From contig NZ_BLLN01000003.1 in assembly GCF_011170125.1 (NCBI RefSeq), positions 1,436,501-1,500,500 of the forward strand: DNA of 64,000 nt. Direction: 5' to 3'. The position numbers were made by a program, and so were the translations under genes. Shown here piece after piece: positions 36,375-47,632 of the stretch. How positions within the stretch are numbered: position 1 is the stretch's first letter; each line of letters begins with the position of its first letter. The stretch is from Streptomyces diastaticus subsp. diastaticus (lineage in GTDB: Bacteria > Actinomycetota > Actinomycetes > Streptomycetales > Streptomycetaceae). The notes under the pieces were generated by a model, which saw only the letters and a program-made list of their open reading frames with translations, had not been told where the DNA came from and searched no databases.

Positions 36375-36740
36375 ATGAGCGAGACCCCGGGCGAGCGCCC
36401 CGTCCCCGAACTGATCGACGACCGGCCGGCGGGCATGCTCCGCGCCGTCGCCGGCGACGAGGTGATCGGGCACATCCAGTACCTCGTCCTGGAGACCCCC
36501 GAGGCCGCCCTCGCCCCGGTCCACACCATCGTGGACCCGGGCCACGAGGGGCAGGGCGTCGGCTCCGCCCTGGCCGCCGAGTTCTACGCCATGGCCGACC
36601 GCGAGGGGGTGGCCGTCGCCCCGCTCTGCCCCTACGTCGCCCGGTGGGCCGAGCGCCACCCCGACCAGGCGGCGCCCGCCTCCGAGGAACTGCTCGCGGC
36701 GGCCCGCGCCAAGGTGGCGGAGGACCCCGCCCTCTGGTGA
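36375..36740 (+). CDS. GNAT-family acetyltransferase (YidJ/Atat-like small type)
   Basis: A 121-aa protein of the short GCN5-related group (PF14542). The acetyl-CoA loop is HTIVDPGHEGQGVGSALAAEFYAMADREGVAVAPLCPYVARWAERHPD, which contains the V.P...GQGVGSAL pyrophosphate-binding pattern and the conserved CPYVARW end. It starts at ATG 36375 behind GAAGGAG. The substrate is unknown. It is 76 bp after the ABC exporter and may be co-transcribed. Confidence 0.85.
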   Translation: MSETPGERPVPELIDDRPAGMLRAVAGDEVIGHIQYLVLETPEAALAPVHTIVDPGHEGQGVGSALAAEFYAMADREGVAVAPLCPYVARWAERHPDQAAPASEELLAAARAKVAEDPALW

Positions 36741-36790
36741 ACCTCGCCCGGCCCCGGCCCCGCACCGGCCGGTGACCGTACGCTCGGCGG

Positions 36791-37447
36791 ATGCTCACCC
36801 TGCTGCACACCTCACCCGTGCACATCCCCGTCTTCGACGCCCTGCGGGACCGGCACCGGCCCGGCCTGCCCCTGCGCCATGTGGTCGAGCCGGAACTGCT
36901 CGACCGCGCCCGGCGGGAGGGGCCCGCCGCCGTGGCCGCGGAGATCGCCGGGGTGGTGCGGCGGGCCGCCGCCGACGGCGCGGGGGCCGTCCTGTGCACC
37001 TGCTCGACGCTGGGGGCCGTCGCCGAGACGGTGGCCGCGCCCGTCCCGGTCCTCCGGGTCGACCGGCCGATGGCCGAGGCGGCCGCGGACCACGCGGGGG
37101 ACGGGCGGATCACCGTGGTGGCCGCGCTCGCCGCCACCCTCGGCCCCACCGCCGACCTGGTCGCCGAGGTCGCCCGCCGCGCCGGACACCGGCCCCGCCT
37201 CACCACCCTGCTGGTCCCGGGCGCCTGGGACCTCTTCGAGGCGGGCGACACCGCCGGGTACCACCGGGCCGTCGCCGGCGCGGTCGCTGGGCTCACCGGG
37301 ACCGACGCCGTGGTGCTCGCCCAGGCGTCGATGGAACCGGCCCGCGCCCTCCTCCCCGCCGCGCCGCGGGTCTTCGCCAGCCCCGGCCCGGGCTTCGCGG
37401 CCGCCGCTTCGGCCGTCACCGGCGAACCCGGTCCCCCGAACGGATGA
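36791..37447 (+). CDS. Aspartate/glutamate racemase-family protein
   Basis: A 218-aa protein of the Asp/Glu racemase fold. The N-terminus (LTLLHTSPVHIPVFDALRDRH) and the motif GAVLCTCSTLGAVAE, with the first-site cysteine, are typical. In the second half the equivalent site reads VVLAQASMEPA, without a second cysteine, so a two-cysteine racemisation mechanism is unlikely. Related proteins are annotated only generally, sometimes as decarboxylase-like. No linked pathway genes are present. Confidence 0.8.
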   Translation: MLTLLHTSPVHIPVFDALRDRHRPGLPLRHVVEPELLDRARREGPAAVAAEIAGVVRRAAADGAGAVLCTCSTLGAVAETVAAPVPVLRVDRPMAEAAADHAGDGRITVVAALAATLGPTADLVAEVARRAGHRPRLTTLLVPGAWDLFEAGDTAGYHRAVAGAVAGLTGTDAVVLAQASMEPARALLPAAPRVFASPGPGFAAAASAVTGEPGPPNG

Positions 37448-37606
37448 GTGGGCGCGCGGACGCCGGGTAGCCGTGGGACACATCAGGAGCCGGAACCCTT
37501 CCGGCGCCGCCCGTCCACGCCCGCTCCGGGCGCAGGCCGCACGGCGGGGCGTCCACGCCCGGCAGCGCCGGGCCGCCCCGCCCGGCCGCCCCGGCTGGAG
37601 GACACG

Positions 37607-37921
37607 ATGACCCACCCGTACCCCGACCCCGTCCCCCCGGCGCCGCCGGGCCCGCAGCCCGTACCGCCGGGGCCCGACCGGCCCGACCCGGTGCCACCGG
37701 CACCGAAGCCGGTACCGACGCCTCCGGGGCCCGGCCGCCCCGACCCGGTGCCGCCCGTCCCGCCGCCTGACCCCGGCCCGCTGCCGGGCCCGGGCCCGGC
37801 CCCGGGCGGCCCCACTCCGGGCCCGGGGCCCGGCGATCCGGGGCCGCTGCCCGAACCCCCGCCCGCCCCGGCGCCCTACCCCGATCCGGCGCCGCCGGAG
37901 CCCGAACCGGACCCGCGCTGA
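37607..37921 (+). CDS. Proline-rich small protein (about half proline)
   Basis: A 104-aa product starting MTHPYPDPVPPAPPGPQPVP, with 54 prolines by my count and the rest mostly Gly, Asp, Val, Ala and Glu. It has no signal peptide or hydrophobic helix, so it should be an extended, disordered cytoplasmic protein. A GGAGG ribosome site seven bases before the ATG and a strong terminator directly after the stop argue that it is a real gene. The opposite-strand frame gives a Gly-rich shadow. Function is unknown. Confidence 0.6.
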   Translation: MTHPYPDPVPPAPPGPQPVPPGPDRPDPVPPAPKPVPTPPGPGRPDPVPPVPPPDPGPLPGPGPAPGGPTPGPGPGDPGPLPEPPPAPAPYPDPAPPEPEPDPR

Positions 37922-37923
37922 AC

Positions 37924-37973
37924 CGCGGCCGGCCCGGCACCCTGGGTACTCCGCGGGTGCCGGGCCGGCCGCG
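37924..37973. terminator. Very strong bidirectional hairpin terminator
   Basis: A perfect 19-bp stem pairs 37924-37942 with 37955-37973 (arms start CGCGGCCGGCCCGGC) around a 12-nt loop. It lies between the convergent proline-rich gene and gnd and serves both. Confidence 0.8.
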
Positions 37974-37985
37974 TGCCCGGGTGGC

Positions 37986-41159
<3,174 letters not shown>

Positions 41160-41177
41160 CGGACGCCCCGGCCCGGT

Positions 41178-42092
41178 TCAGCGGTGCCGCGCGGCCTGCG
41201 GCTTTCCGGCAGCCTCACCGGAGCCGGGGGAGTCCGGGTCCGCACCGGACCGCGCCGGGGTGGCCAGGCGGTCCTGCATGCGCTCCGTGGTGAGCAGGAT
41301 GAGGCCGCCGGCCGCCACCACCCCGCAGCTCAGCGCGAGGACGGTACCGGCCGTGCCGTACCGGAAACCCTCTCCGAAGAGCACCAGGCCCACGGCTGCC
41401 GCGGCCACCGGATTGACCACCGTCACCGTGGCCAGTGGCGCGGCCAGACCCGCGCCCCGGTACGACGCCTGGGAGAGGAGCAGGCCGCCGGCGGCCAGGA
41501 CCGCCACCACCGCGAGGTCGGGGAGCTGCCCGAGGACTCCGCGGTCCCCGAGCGCCTGCGTGACGATCTTGGTGAAGACCGAGGCGATACCGAAGGCCAC
41601 GCCCCCCGCCGCGGCCAGCAGTCCGCCCCGTACCGCAGGGTGCCGGTGCACCGCCAGCGCCGCCCCGGCCAGGACCGCCACCACCGAGCCGGTGACCACC
41701 ACCAGCACGGTCCGCTCGGTGGCGTCCGGACCGCCGGTCCCGGCCGAACCGGTGAGCGCCAGCAGCCCGGCCAGCCCGGCCGTGGCCATCAGCGCGCCCC
41801 GCCACGCCGTGGTCCCGGCCCGGCGCCCGAGCAGCGCCGCCATCGGCAGCGCGAAGACTATGGTCAGCGCCCCCAGCGGCTGCACCAGCGTGAGCGGCCC
41901 GAAGGCGAGCGCCAGGACGTGCAGGACGGCACCGGCGCCGTTCAGCGCCACCGCGCCCCACCAGGCGAGACGCCGCCAGGGGACGAACGCCGGGCCCTGT
42001 TCGCCGGCCACCCGCTCCTGCACGATCGCCCCGGCCGCGTAGGCCACCGCGGAGGCCAGGCACAGGAGGGCGGACAGCGTGAGGTCGTTCAT
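41178..42092 (-). CDS. EamA/DMT-family transporter
   Basis: A 304-aa membrane protein with nine to ten helices in two EamA halves: ALLCLASAVAYAAGAIVQERVA ... PLTLVQPLGALTIVFALPMAALLGRR, and LLAAAGGVAFGIASVFTKIVTQAL ... GAGLAAPLATVTVVNPVAAAAVGLVLFGEGF. Such proteins export small metabolites or amino acids; the substrate is unknown. ATG 42092 with GGGAG upstream gives the natural start; the open frame extends 36 codons upstream. It converges on the Rpf/LysM/M23 gene with an 18-bp gap. Confidence 0.85.
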   Translation of the reverse strand: MNDLTLSALLCLASAVAYAAGAIVQERVAGEQGPAFVPWRRLAWWGAVALNGAGAVLHVLALAFGPLTLVQPLGALTIVFALPMAALLGRRAGTTAWRGALMATAGLAGLLALTGSAGTGGPDATERTVLVVVTGSVVAVLAGAALAVHRHPAVRGGLLAAAGGVAFGIASVFTKIVTQALGDRGVLGQLPDLAVVAVLAAGGLLLSQASYRGAGLAAPLATVTVVNPVAAAAVGLVLFGEGFRYGTAGTVLALSCGVVAAGGLILLTTERMQDRLATPARSGADPDSPGSGEAAGKPQAARHR

Positions 42093-42450
42093 TCGATCGG
42101 CTCCCGGAGCAGCGCCGCCCCCTGTCAGCCGGCATCCTGCCGGGCAGTCTGCCGGTGGGCGGGGCCCGTGTCGTCGTTCCACGGAGGCCATCGCGTCCAC
42201 TGCCGCTGGAGTGGACGAGGCCGCGGATCGTCCCGTCCGGTGCGGGCGGCCACCCGCCCTCCGGCGACCGGCACCCGCTCCTCTTCAGTCTCCCGCTCCT
42301 GCCCACTTGCCGCGCCCGGAACCCGGCCCGCTCCCGCGGCATGGCAAAATTGGCGGGGCCGCCGGTACCGGCGTGCCCCCGCCCCGCGAGAAGCGCGCCC
42401 CGGCCGGCACCGCCCCGGGGACCCCGCGGACGAACACACGAGGAACAACG
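42093..42450. other. Divergent intergenic region, no gene
   Basis: 358 bp lie between the EamA and SDR gene starts. The open frames here are Arg/Pro-rich without ribosome sites. GGCATGGCAAAATTGGCG (42338-42355) is the only AT-rich spot. A CGAGGAAC ribosome site precedes ATG 42451. Confidence 0.35.
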
Positions 42451-43911
42451 ATGACGGTGGCACCCGAGGGCCAGGAATTCGGCCCCGGCATCGACCCCGA
42501 ACGTCTGGCCGTCTGCCTGTCGGTCCTGGACGAGCTGGACGGCCTGGAGATCGACCACCCCGACGCGATCACCGTGCGCCGCGCCACGGCCGGGATCTAC
42601 CGGACGGTCAAGCAGCGCCGCCGCCAGGAGCGCAGGGCCGCCAAGACCGCCCACGACCGGGCGGTGACCGAGGCGACCGCGACCGGTTCGGCCGAGCGCA
42701 TCGACGACGAGACGCAGGGGCTGCTGCCCACCGCCTCCGCCGAGGGCACCATCGCCGGCGTGCTCCAGCGCCCCCGTTCCTGCTACATCTGCAAGACCCG
42801 CTACGTCGAGGTCGACGTCTTCTACCACCAGCTCTGCCAGAGCTGCGCCCACGAGAACCGCGAGCGGCGCGACGCCCGCACGGACCTCACCGGAAAGCGG
42901 GCGCTGCTCACCGGTGGCCGGGCGAAGATCGGCATGTACATCGCGCTGCGCCTGCTGCGCGACGGCGCCCACACCACCATCACCACGCGCTTCCCCAACG
43001 ACGCCATCCGCCGGTTCAAGGCGATGCCCGACAGCGACGAGTGGATCCACCGGCTCAAGGTCGTCGGCATCGACCTGCGCGATCCGGCCCAGGTGGTCGC
43101 CCTCAGCGACTCGCTGGCCGCCGAGGGCCGTCTCGACATCCTCATCAACAACGCCGCGCAGACCGTGCGCCGCTCCCCGCAGGCCTACAGCGAGCTGCTC
43201 GGGGCCGAGTCCGCGCCGCTGCCCGCGGGGGAGCTGCCCGCCTCGGAGGTCATCGGCGGTTTCGGGTCCGGCGCGGTCGCCGCTCTCCCCGGCCCGCGCC
43301 ACGGCAGCCTGAGCGCCCAGGACGTCACCGAACTCGCCCTCGTCACCGGCTCGGCGACCCCGGCCCGGATCGCCGCGGGGACGGCCATCGACGCCGGGGG
43401 GCTCGTCCCCGACCTGCACGACTCCAACAGCTGGGTGCAGACCGTCGACGAGGTCGACGCGGTCGAACTGCTGGAGGTGCAGCTCTGCAACTCCACGGCG
43501 CCGTTCATCCTCATCAGCCGGCTCCGCCCGGTGATGGCCGCCGCGGCCGAGCGGGCGGGGCGGGCGTACGTCGTCAACGTCTCCGCCATGGAGGGCGTCT
43601 TCGGCCGGGGCTACAAGGGCGCCGGCCACCCGCACACGAACATGGCCAAGGCCGCGCTGAACATGCTGACCCGCACCAGCGCCCAGGAGATGTTCGACAA
43701 GGACCGCATCCTGATGACGGCCGTCGACACCGGCTGGATCACCGACGAACGCCCGCACCCGGACAAGATGCGGCTCGCCGAGGAGGGCTTCCACGCCCCG
43801 CTCGACCTCGTCGACGGCGCCGCCCGCGTCTACGACCCGGTGGTCCGTGGCGAGGCCGGCGAGGACCTGTACGGGGTCTTCCTCAAGGACTACGCCGCCG
43901 GGCAGTGGTGA
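42451..43911 (+). CDS. SDR-family oxidoreductase with N-terminal zinc ribbon
   Basis: A 486-aa protein. Residues 1-~105 form a charged helical region. A four-cysteine ribbon follows (CYICKTRYVEVDVFYHQLCQSC, res ~111-132). A short-chain dehydrogenase domain occupies the rest: KRALLTGGRAKIGMYIALRLL (nucleotide loop), DLRD, DILINNAAQT, and VVNVSAMEGV with the catalytic Ser. The expected YxxxK reads TNMAK, so the usual Tyr is replaced by Thr; a Tyr occurs earlier in GRGYKGAG. A ~60-residue insert separates the NNA motif from the later part. Function is unknown. A terminator follows the stop. Confidence 0.82.
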   Translation: MTVAPEGQEFGPGIDPERLAVCLSVLDELDGLEIDHPDAITVRRATAGIYRTVKQRRRQERRAAKTAHDRAVTEATATGSAERIDDETQGLLPTASAEGTIAGVLQRPRSCYICKTRYVEVDVFYHQLCQSCAHENRERRDARTDLTGKRALLTGGRAKIGMYIALRLLRDGAHTTITTRFPNDAIRRFKAMPDSDEWIHRLKVVGIDLRDPAQVVALSDSLAAEGRLDILINNAAQTVRRSPQAYSELLGAESAPLPAGELPASEVIGGFGSGAVAALPGPRHGSLSAQDVTELALVTGSATPARIAAGTAIDAGGLVPDLHDSNSWVQTVDEVDAVELLEVQLCNSTAPFILISRLRPVMAAAAERAGRAYVVNVSAMEGVFGRGYKGAGHPHTNMAKAALNMLTRTSAQEMFDKDRILMTAVDTGWITDERPHPDKMRLAEEGFHAPLDLVDGAARVYDPVVRGEAGEDLYGVFLKDYAAGQW

Positions 43912-43941
43912 GCACCTGACACCGCCTTCCGCCTCGCGGGC

Positions 43942-43978
43942 GCCCGGTCCGTCCCTCCTGCGGAGGGACGGACCGGGC
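43942..43978. terminator. Very strong hairpin terminator
   Basis: A perfect 17-bp stem pairs 43942-43958 with 43962-43978 (left arm GCCCGGTCCGTCCCTCC) with a 3-nt loop, 31 bp after the SDR stop. It separates the SDR gene from the peptide gene downstream. Confidence 0.8.
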
Positions 43979-44273
43979 CGCTTGGGTGGATCATGGCCGA
44001 ATAAGGGGGTTCGTCCCGACAACCCGTCCGGCATTTGAGCGCTATCGAGCGCGGCGCCGCTCATTTGGTTAATCTGGACGACGGACAGCCCCTCCGGGTT
44101 CCACCTCACCCACGGCGCGTCCCGGGATCCACCGGTCACCCGGTGGTCCTCCCGCACGATTCCCGGCGCCACCGCGCCCGAACGGCCTCGAACAGCAGGA
44201 CCCATTCGGCGGGTGCCCGGTACACGGCGGGACGCCCGGCACCCGACGGGTAACCGATACGAAGGAGTGCGCG
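43979..44273. promoter_or_regulatory. Upstream region of the small peptide gene
   Basis: This 295-bp stretch is clearly less GC-rich in its first 100 bases (CATTTGGTTAATCTGG near 44062-44077). It contains several inverted repeats: TGAGCG...CGCTCA, CCACCG-N6-CGGTGG (around 44129-44147), and GGGTGCC (44211-44217) with GGCACCC (44238-44244). No classical -35/-10 pair is certain. It likely holds the promoter and leader of the gene at 44274. Confidence 0.35.
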
Positions 44274-44447
44274 GTGACACCAGACCAGACGATCCAGGAC
44301 GAACCTCCCCTGTCCCGGCCAGAACGCCGGGCCAAGGCCACCCAGAACCCCGGCTGCCTCGAAGTCTGGTCGCGGTCGGCACCGATCCGGCTGGCGGGTT
44401 ACGAGGACGACCTCGCCGAACCGCACATCCTGCCCAGCGTCGACTGA
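44274..44447 (+). CDS. Orphan 57-residue peptide, RiPP-precursor-like
   Basis: A GTG start lies behind a strong AAGGAG site six bases upstream. The product has a polar N-terminal half (MTPDQTIQDEPPLSRPERRA), a middle KATQNPGCLEVW, and an acidic C-terminus containing SRSAPIRLAGYEDDLAEPH and ending ILPSVD. There is no signal peptide, no hydrophobic helix and one Cys. Size, leader-like half and a dense C-terminus with W, Y, H and P resemble precursors of ribosomally made, modified peptides. I cannot place it in a known class, and no modifying enzyme is adjacent. It is bounded by a strong terminator upstream and a gene-free region downstream. Confidence 0.6.
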   Translation: MTPDQTIQDEPPLSRPERRAKATQNPGCLEVWSRSAPIRLAGYEDDLAEPHILPSVD

Positions 44448-44984
44448 CGCCCCGGGCGGACCGGCCCGGCCCCCCCCCCGCAGGTGCGGGCCGCTCTGAC
44501 GCCCCGGCCTCCTGGCCCCGTGGCGGCGTACGGCGCCTCCGCCGGGCCGAGGCCGGGCACCAGCCCTCCCGGACGAGGAGTCCCCGGGGCGGCCCCGTCG
44601 CGGGCGTCCGGCCACCCCCAGGACGCACCGCGGTTGCCGGCGCGCTTCCGGCGAGCCGGCCACCGCGGGACACCGCGCAGGGCTCGCGGACGCCGCGCGG
44701 GGCTTCGGAGGCGCCCTTGGGGCTGTCCGGCGGATCTTCGTGGGCCCGCGACGCCCGGCACCCACTCTCGGCGCACGCCCGAATCGCCCGAGTGCGTCCA
44801 GTGCGAGGGAGGTCCGGGCGCGCGTCGAGAGCACGCAGCAGGCGCCGCAGGCTGTGCCACGAAGGTCCGCCGGACGGGCCCTGGCAGTGCGGCCCCCCCG
44901 GTGCCCAGCGCCCAGGGGGCCGTTTCCGGACTTTCCGGGCCGGCTTTCCCGTAGTGCCGGGCAGCGGCCCGCTCGCCGGGGACC
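44448..44984. other. Gene-free stretch with a 10-C homopolymer
   Basis: I find no convincing gene in these 537 bp. All frames are Arg/Ala/Gly/Pro-rich. It begins with a run of ten C (44470-44479), which is prone to slippage or base-call error. It may be debris related to the truncated lipase maturation factor gene that runs into it. Confidence 0.4.
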
Positions 44985-45419
44985 GCGCTCCAGCAGTGTG
45001 GGGCCGACCTGTTCGCGGACCAGCGTCCGGTGCCACCAGTCGCCGGCCGCCCGCCGCTCCTCCCTGGTCGTGAAGCGGTACCGGTACAGCCGCACCCGCA
45101 CGTGGAACGGCGGTGCGTCCGGGGAGGGGACCGTGCCGCCGGCAGGGCGCAGCCCGTCCAGGCGCAGCAGGCGAAGGGGCCGTCGGAGCGGGGGTGGCAG
45201 CAGCAGGCCGGGCGTGGTCCGCCACCGGGTCCACCGGGTCTTCTCGGGGGCCGGGGTCATGCCCCGGCTGCCGTTCGGCGCGCGGAAGCTCAGGGCGGTG
45301 GTGAGAAGGGCGACCAGGTGGAGCAGTGCCACCAGTCGCTGGAAGACCGGCCGGCTCAGCCGGCACTCGGGTGCCGCGAACCATTCCAGCCGGCCTCTCC
45401 CCTGCGGAGGCGGGCTCAT
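44985..45419 (-). pseudogene. Internally deleted lipase maturation factor gene
   Basis: From ATG 45419 the frame encodes LEWFAAPECRLSRPVFQRLV, then ALLHLVALLTTALSFRAPNG and GMTPAPE, the N-terminus of membrane lipase maturation factors (WFxAPxYWLSRLVFQR...ARQFRxLxGxRGxLPxP). Within about 40 codons it passes to DAPPFHVRVRLYRYRFTTRE, then ERRAAGDWWHRTLV, the C-terminal end of the same family (PPxYVRAxLYRYRFTTxxERRxxGxWW). About 300 central residues with the other helices are missing. No natural stop follows; the frame runs on through meaningless sequence. The family folds secreted lipases, so this copy cannot function. Confidence 0.85.
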
Positions 45420-45506
45420 CCTCACCCCCGCCGTGCCTGCCCGCACGCCTCGCCCCCGGAGCGGTGAAATGTCGACCTATCGACGCGGGGGTGGGAAAGT
45501 GAGGAC

Positions 45507-47618
45507 ATGGCTGACCGGGGCGCGAACGAGCATTCCCTCCCGGACGACTGGCCGGCGGACCCGGACCCGATCCTGGCCCTGAACCGCATCGGCAGCTTCG
45601 ACTGGGACCTGGCCAGCGGCCTGATGGCGATGGACGGCCAGGCGCTGGCCGTGTTCGACATGCGCCCCGACGAGTACGACGACAACCCCGAGACCCTGTC
45701 CCCGCGGATCCCGCGGGAGGAGGGGCGGCGCCTGGACGAGATCGTCGCCGAGGCCCTCAAGGAGGGTGCGGAGAACTACGGTGCGTACTTCCGGATGCGG
45801 CTGCGTGACGGCGCGCTGCGCTGGACCCACACCCAGGGCTACATCCGCCGGGACGAGGAGGGCCGCCCGGTGCGCATCGTCGGGCTGATCCGCGACGCCA
45901 CCCAGGAACTCAACGACACCACCGCCCGCAGCCGCCGTATCGACCGGCGCCGCCGCGAGGCGGGCATCGTCCAGTCCACCACCGACGCCCTGGCCGGCGC
46001 CCGCACGCTCGGCGACGTGGTCGAAGTCCTCCAGGACCCGCTCGCCCTGGAGCGCCTGGGCGCCGTCGGCATCGCCCTGGGCCTGCTCGAGGGCGGCCGT
46101 GTCCGGCTGCGGGCGGCCGGCCCGGCCCTCCGCTTCGTCTCCGAGGCCGTGCCGATCCGGCTGGACGAGCCGTTCCCGATCACCGAGGCGATCCGCACAC
46201 TCACCCCCCGCTTCATCGAGAGCCGTGCCGAGTTCGACCGCCGCTACCCGGACATCACCGGGCACCTGTGGCGCAGCGGCATCCGTTCCGCCGCCTACCT
46301 GCCGCTCATCGCGCAGGGCCGCGCCGTCGGCGCCCTCGCCGTGCTGTACGGCGACGACACCCGGTTCGGGGAACGCGCCCGCACCCTCCTCATCGGCCTC
46401 GGCAGCGCCATCGCGCAGAGCGTCCAGCGCGCCCTCTTCTACGAGCAGGAGAAGGACCTCGCCGAGGGGCTCCAGCAGGCCATGCTCCCGCGCACCATCC
46501 CGGCGGTTCCCGGCGCGCAGATCGCCGTACGCTACCGCTCGGCCCGCGCCGGCCGGGACGTGGGCGGCGACTGGTACGACGTCATCCCGCTGCCCGGCGG
46601 CCACACCGGCCTGGTCATCGGTGACGTCCAGGGCCACGACACGCACGCCGCCGCGGTGATGGGGCAGCTGCGCATCGTGCTGCGCGCGTACGCGGCCGAG
46701 GGGCACCCGCCCGCCACCGTGATGGCCCGGGCCTCCGCCTTCCTCCGCGAACTGGACACCGACCGGTTCGTCACCTGCCTGTACGCCGACGCCGACCTCA
46801 CCACCGGGGTCCTCCAGGTGGTCCGAGCGGGCCACCTCGACCCGCTCGTCCGCGCCGCCGACGGCACCTGCACCCGCGTCCCGGTGCCCGGCGGTATGCC
46901 CCTGGGCCTCTCCGCCGAGTTCGGTGAGGCCCAGTACCCGGTCGCCACCGTCGAACTCGACCCCGGGAACACCCTCATCCTCTGCACCGACGGCCTGGTC
47001 GAACGTCCCGGCGACGACCTGGACGACGGCTTCCGGGCCCTGGCCCGGCTGGTCCGCGAGGGGCCGGCCGAACCCGACGCCCTCGCCGACGTGCTCTGCG
47101 CCGACGTCGACCGGCGCGACGGCCAGGACGACGTCGCGATCCTGCTGATGCGCCGGCGCGCCGGCGCCACCCCGGCAGCCGGCGGGCGGCTGCGCCAGCA
47201 TGTCGCACCGGAGGACCCGGAGGCGCTCGCCGGGGCCCGCCATCTCATCCGCGCCGCCGTCCGCTCGTGGGGCTCCGGCGAACGCGCCGACGAGATCGAA
47301 CTCGCCGCCGACGAGATGATCACGAACGCGCTGATGCACACCGAGGGCTCCGCCGTCGTCACCCTGCGCGTCCTGACCGGCACCGACCGGCGGCTGCGGG
47401 TCGAGGTCGAGGACACCTCGAGCGCCCTGCCGCGGCGCCGGGAGGCAGCTGAGGACGGTGTGTCCGGCCGGGGCCTGCTCCTCGTCGACCGACTGGCCGA
47501 CGGCTGGGGCGTCGAGGCGCGCGGCACCGGCAAGTCCGTGTGGTGCGAGTTCGTCGTCCCGCCCGGTCCGGCCACAGCCGGCCGCGGCCCGTACGAGGAG
47601 CGCCCCGGCGGCGGCTGA
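45507..47618 (+). CDS. PAS-GAF-PP2C phosphatase fused to an anti-sigma-type ATPase domain
   Basis: A 703-aa soluble regulator. A PAS domain (res ~20-135, IGSFDWDLASGLMAMDGQALAVFDM...GYIRRDEEGRPVRIVGLIRDAT) is followed by GAF (~165-325), then a SpoIIE-type phosphatase (LQQAMLPRTIPAVPGAQIAVRYRSARAGRDVGGDWYDVIPL; GDVQGHD; LILCTDGLVERPG; DDVAILLM). The C-terminal GHKL ATPase domain has LAADEMITNALMHTEG and GRGLLLVDRLADGWG. One chain thus has sensor, phosphatase and anti-sigma kinase-like parts, acting on STAS antagonists in opposite directions. The start ATG 45507 has GTGAGG upstream. The next gene (Fpg/Nei) begins 14 bp later. Confidence 0.92.
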   Translation: MADRGANEHSLPDDWPADPDPILALNRIGSFDWDLASGLMAMDGQALAVFDMRPDEYDDNPETLSPRIPREEGRRLDEIVAEALKEGAENYGAYFRMRLRDGALRWTHTQGYIRRDEEGRPVRIVGLIRDATQELNDTTARSRRIDRRRREAGIVQSTTDALAGARTLGDVVEVLQDPLALERLGAVGIALGLLEGGRVRLRAAGPALRFVSEAVPIRLDEPFPITEAIRTLTPRFIESRAEFDRRYPDITGHLWRSGIRSAAYLPLIAQGRAVGALAVLYGDDTRFGERARTLLIGLGSAIAQSVQRALFYEQEKDLAEGLQQAMLPRTIPAVPGAQIAVRYRSARAGRDVGGDWYDVIPLPGGHTGLVIGDVQGHDTHAAAVMGQLRIVLRAYAAEGHPPATVMARASAFLRELDTDRFVTCLYADADLTTGVLQVVRAGHLDPLVRAADGTCTRVPVPGGMPLGLSAEFGEAQYPVATVELDPGNTLILCTDGLVERPGDDLDDGFRALARLVREGPAEPDALADVLCADVDRRDGQDDVAILLMRRRAGATPAAGGRLRQHVAPEDPEALAGARHLIRAAVRSWGSGERADEIELAADEMITNALMHTEGSAVVTLRVLTGTDRRLRVEVEDTSSALPRRREAAEDGVSGRGLLLVDRLADGWGVEARGTGKSVWCEFVVPPGPATAGRGPYEERPGGG

Positions 47619-47632
47619 GGCAGGCTGGACCC

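Noticed and set aside
32219..36529. A 1436-codon open minus-strand frame
   Set aside because: It runs antisense to the aldo-keto reductase, TauE, ABC exporter and GNAT genes, all of which have clear family motifs. Its composition (Gly/Glu/Asp/Val-rich) is the usual mirror of high-GC codons. Only its short section at 34.23-34.38 kb carries real information, as part of the sigma-factor remnant.
44470..44479. Run of ten C as a regulatory phase-variation tract
   Set aside because: It lies 23 bp after the peptide gene stop in gene-free DNA, so slippage would not alter any supported reading frame; a base-call problem is as likely.
41215..45384. A 1389-codon minus-strand frame
   Set aside because: It is antisense to the SDR gene and out of frame with the EamA gene; composition is shadow-like.
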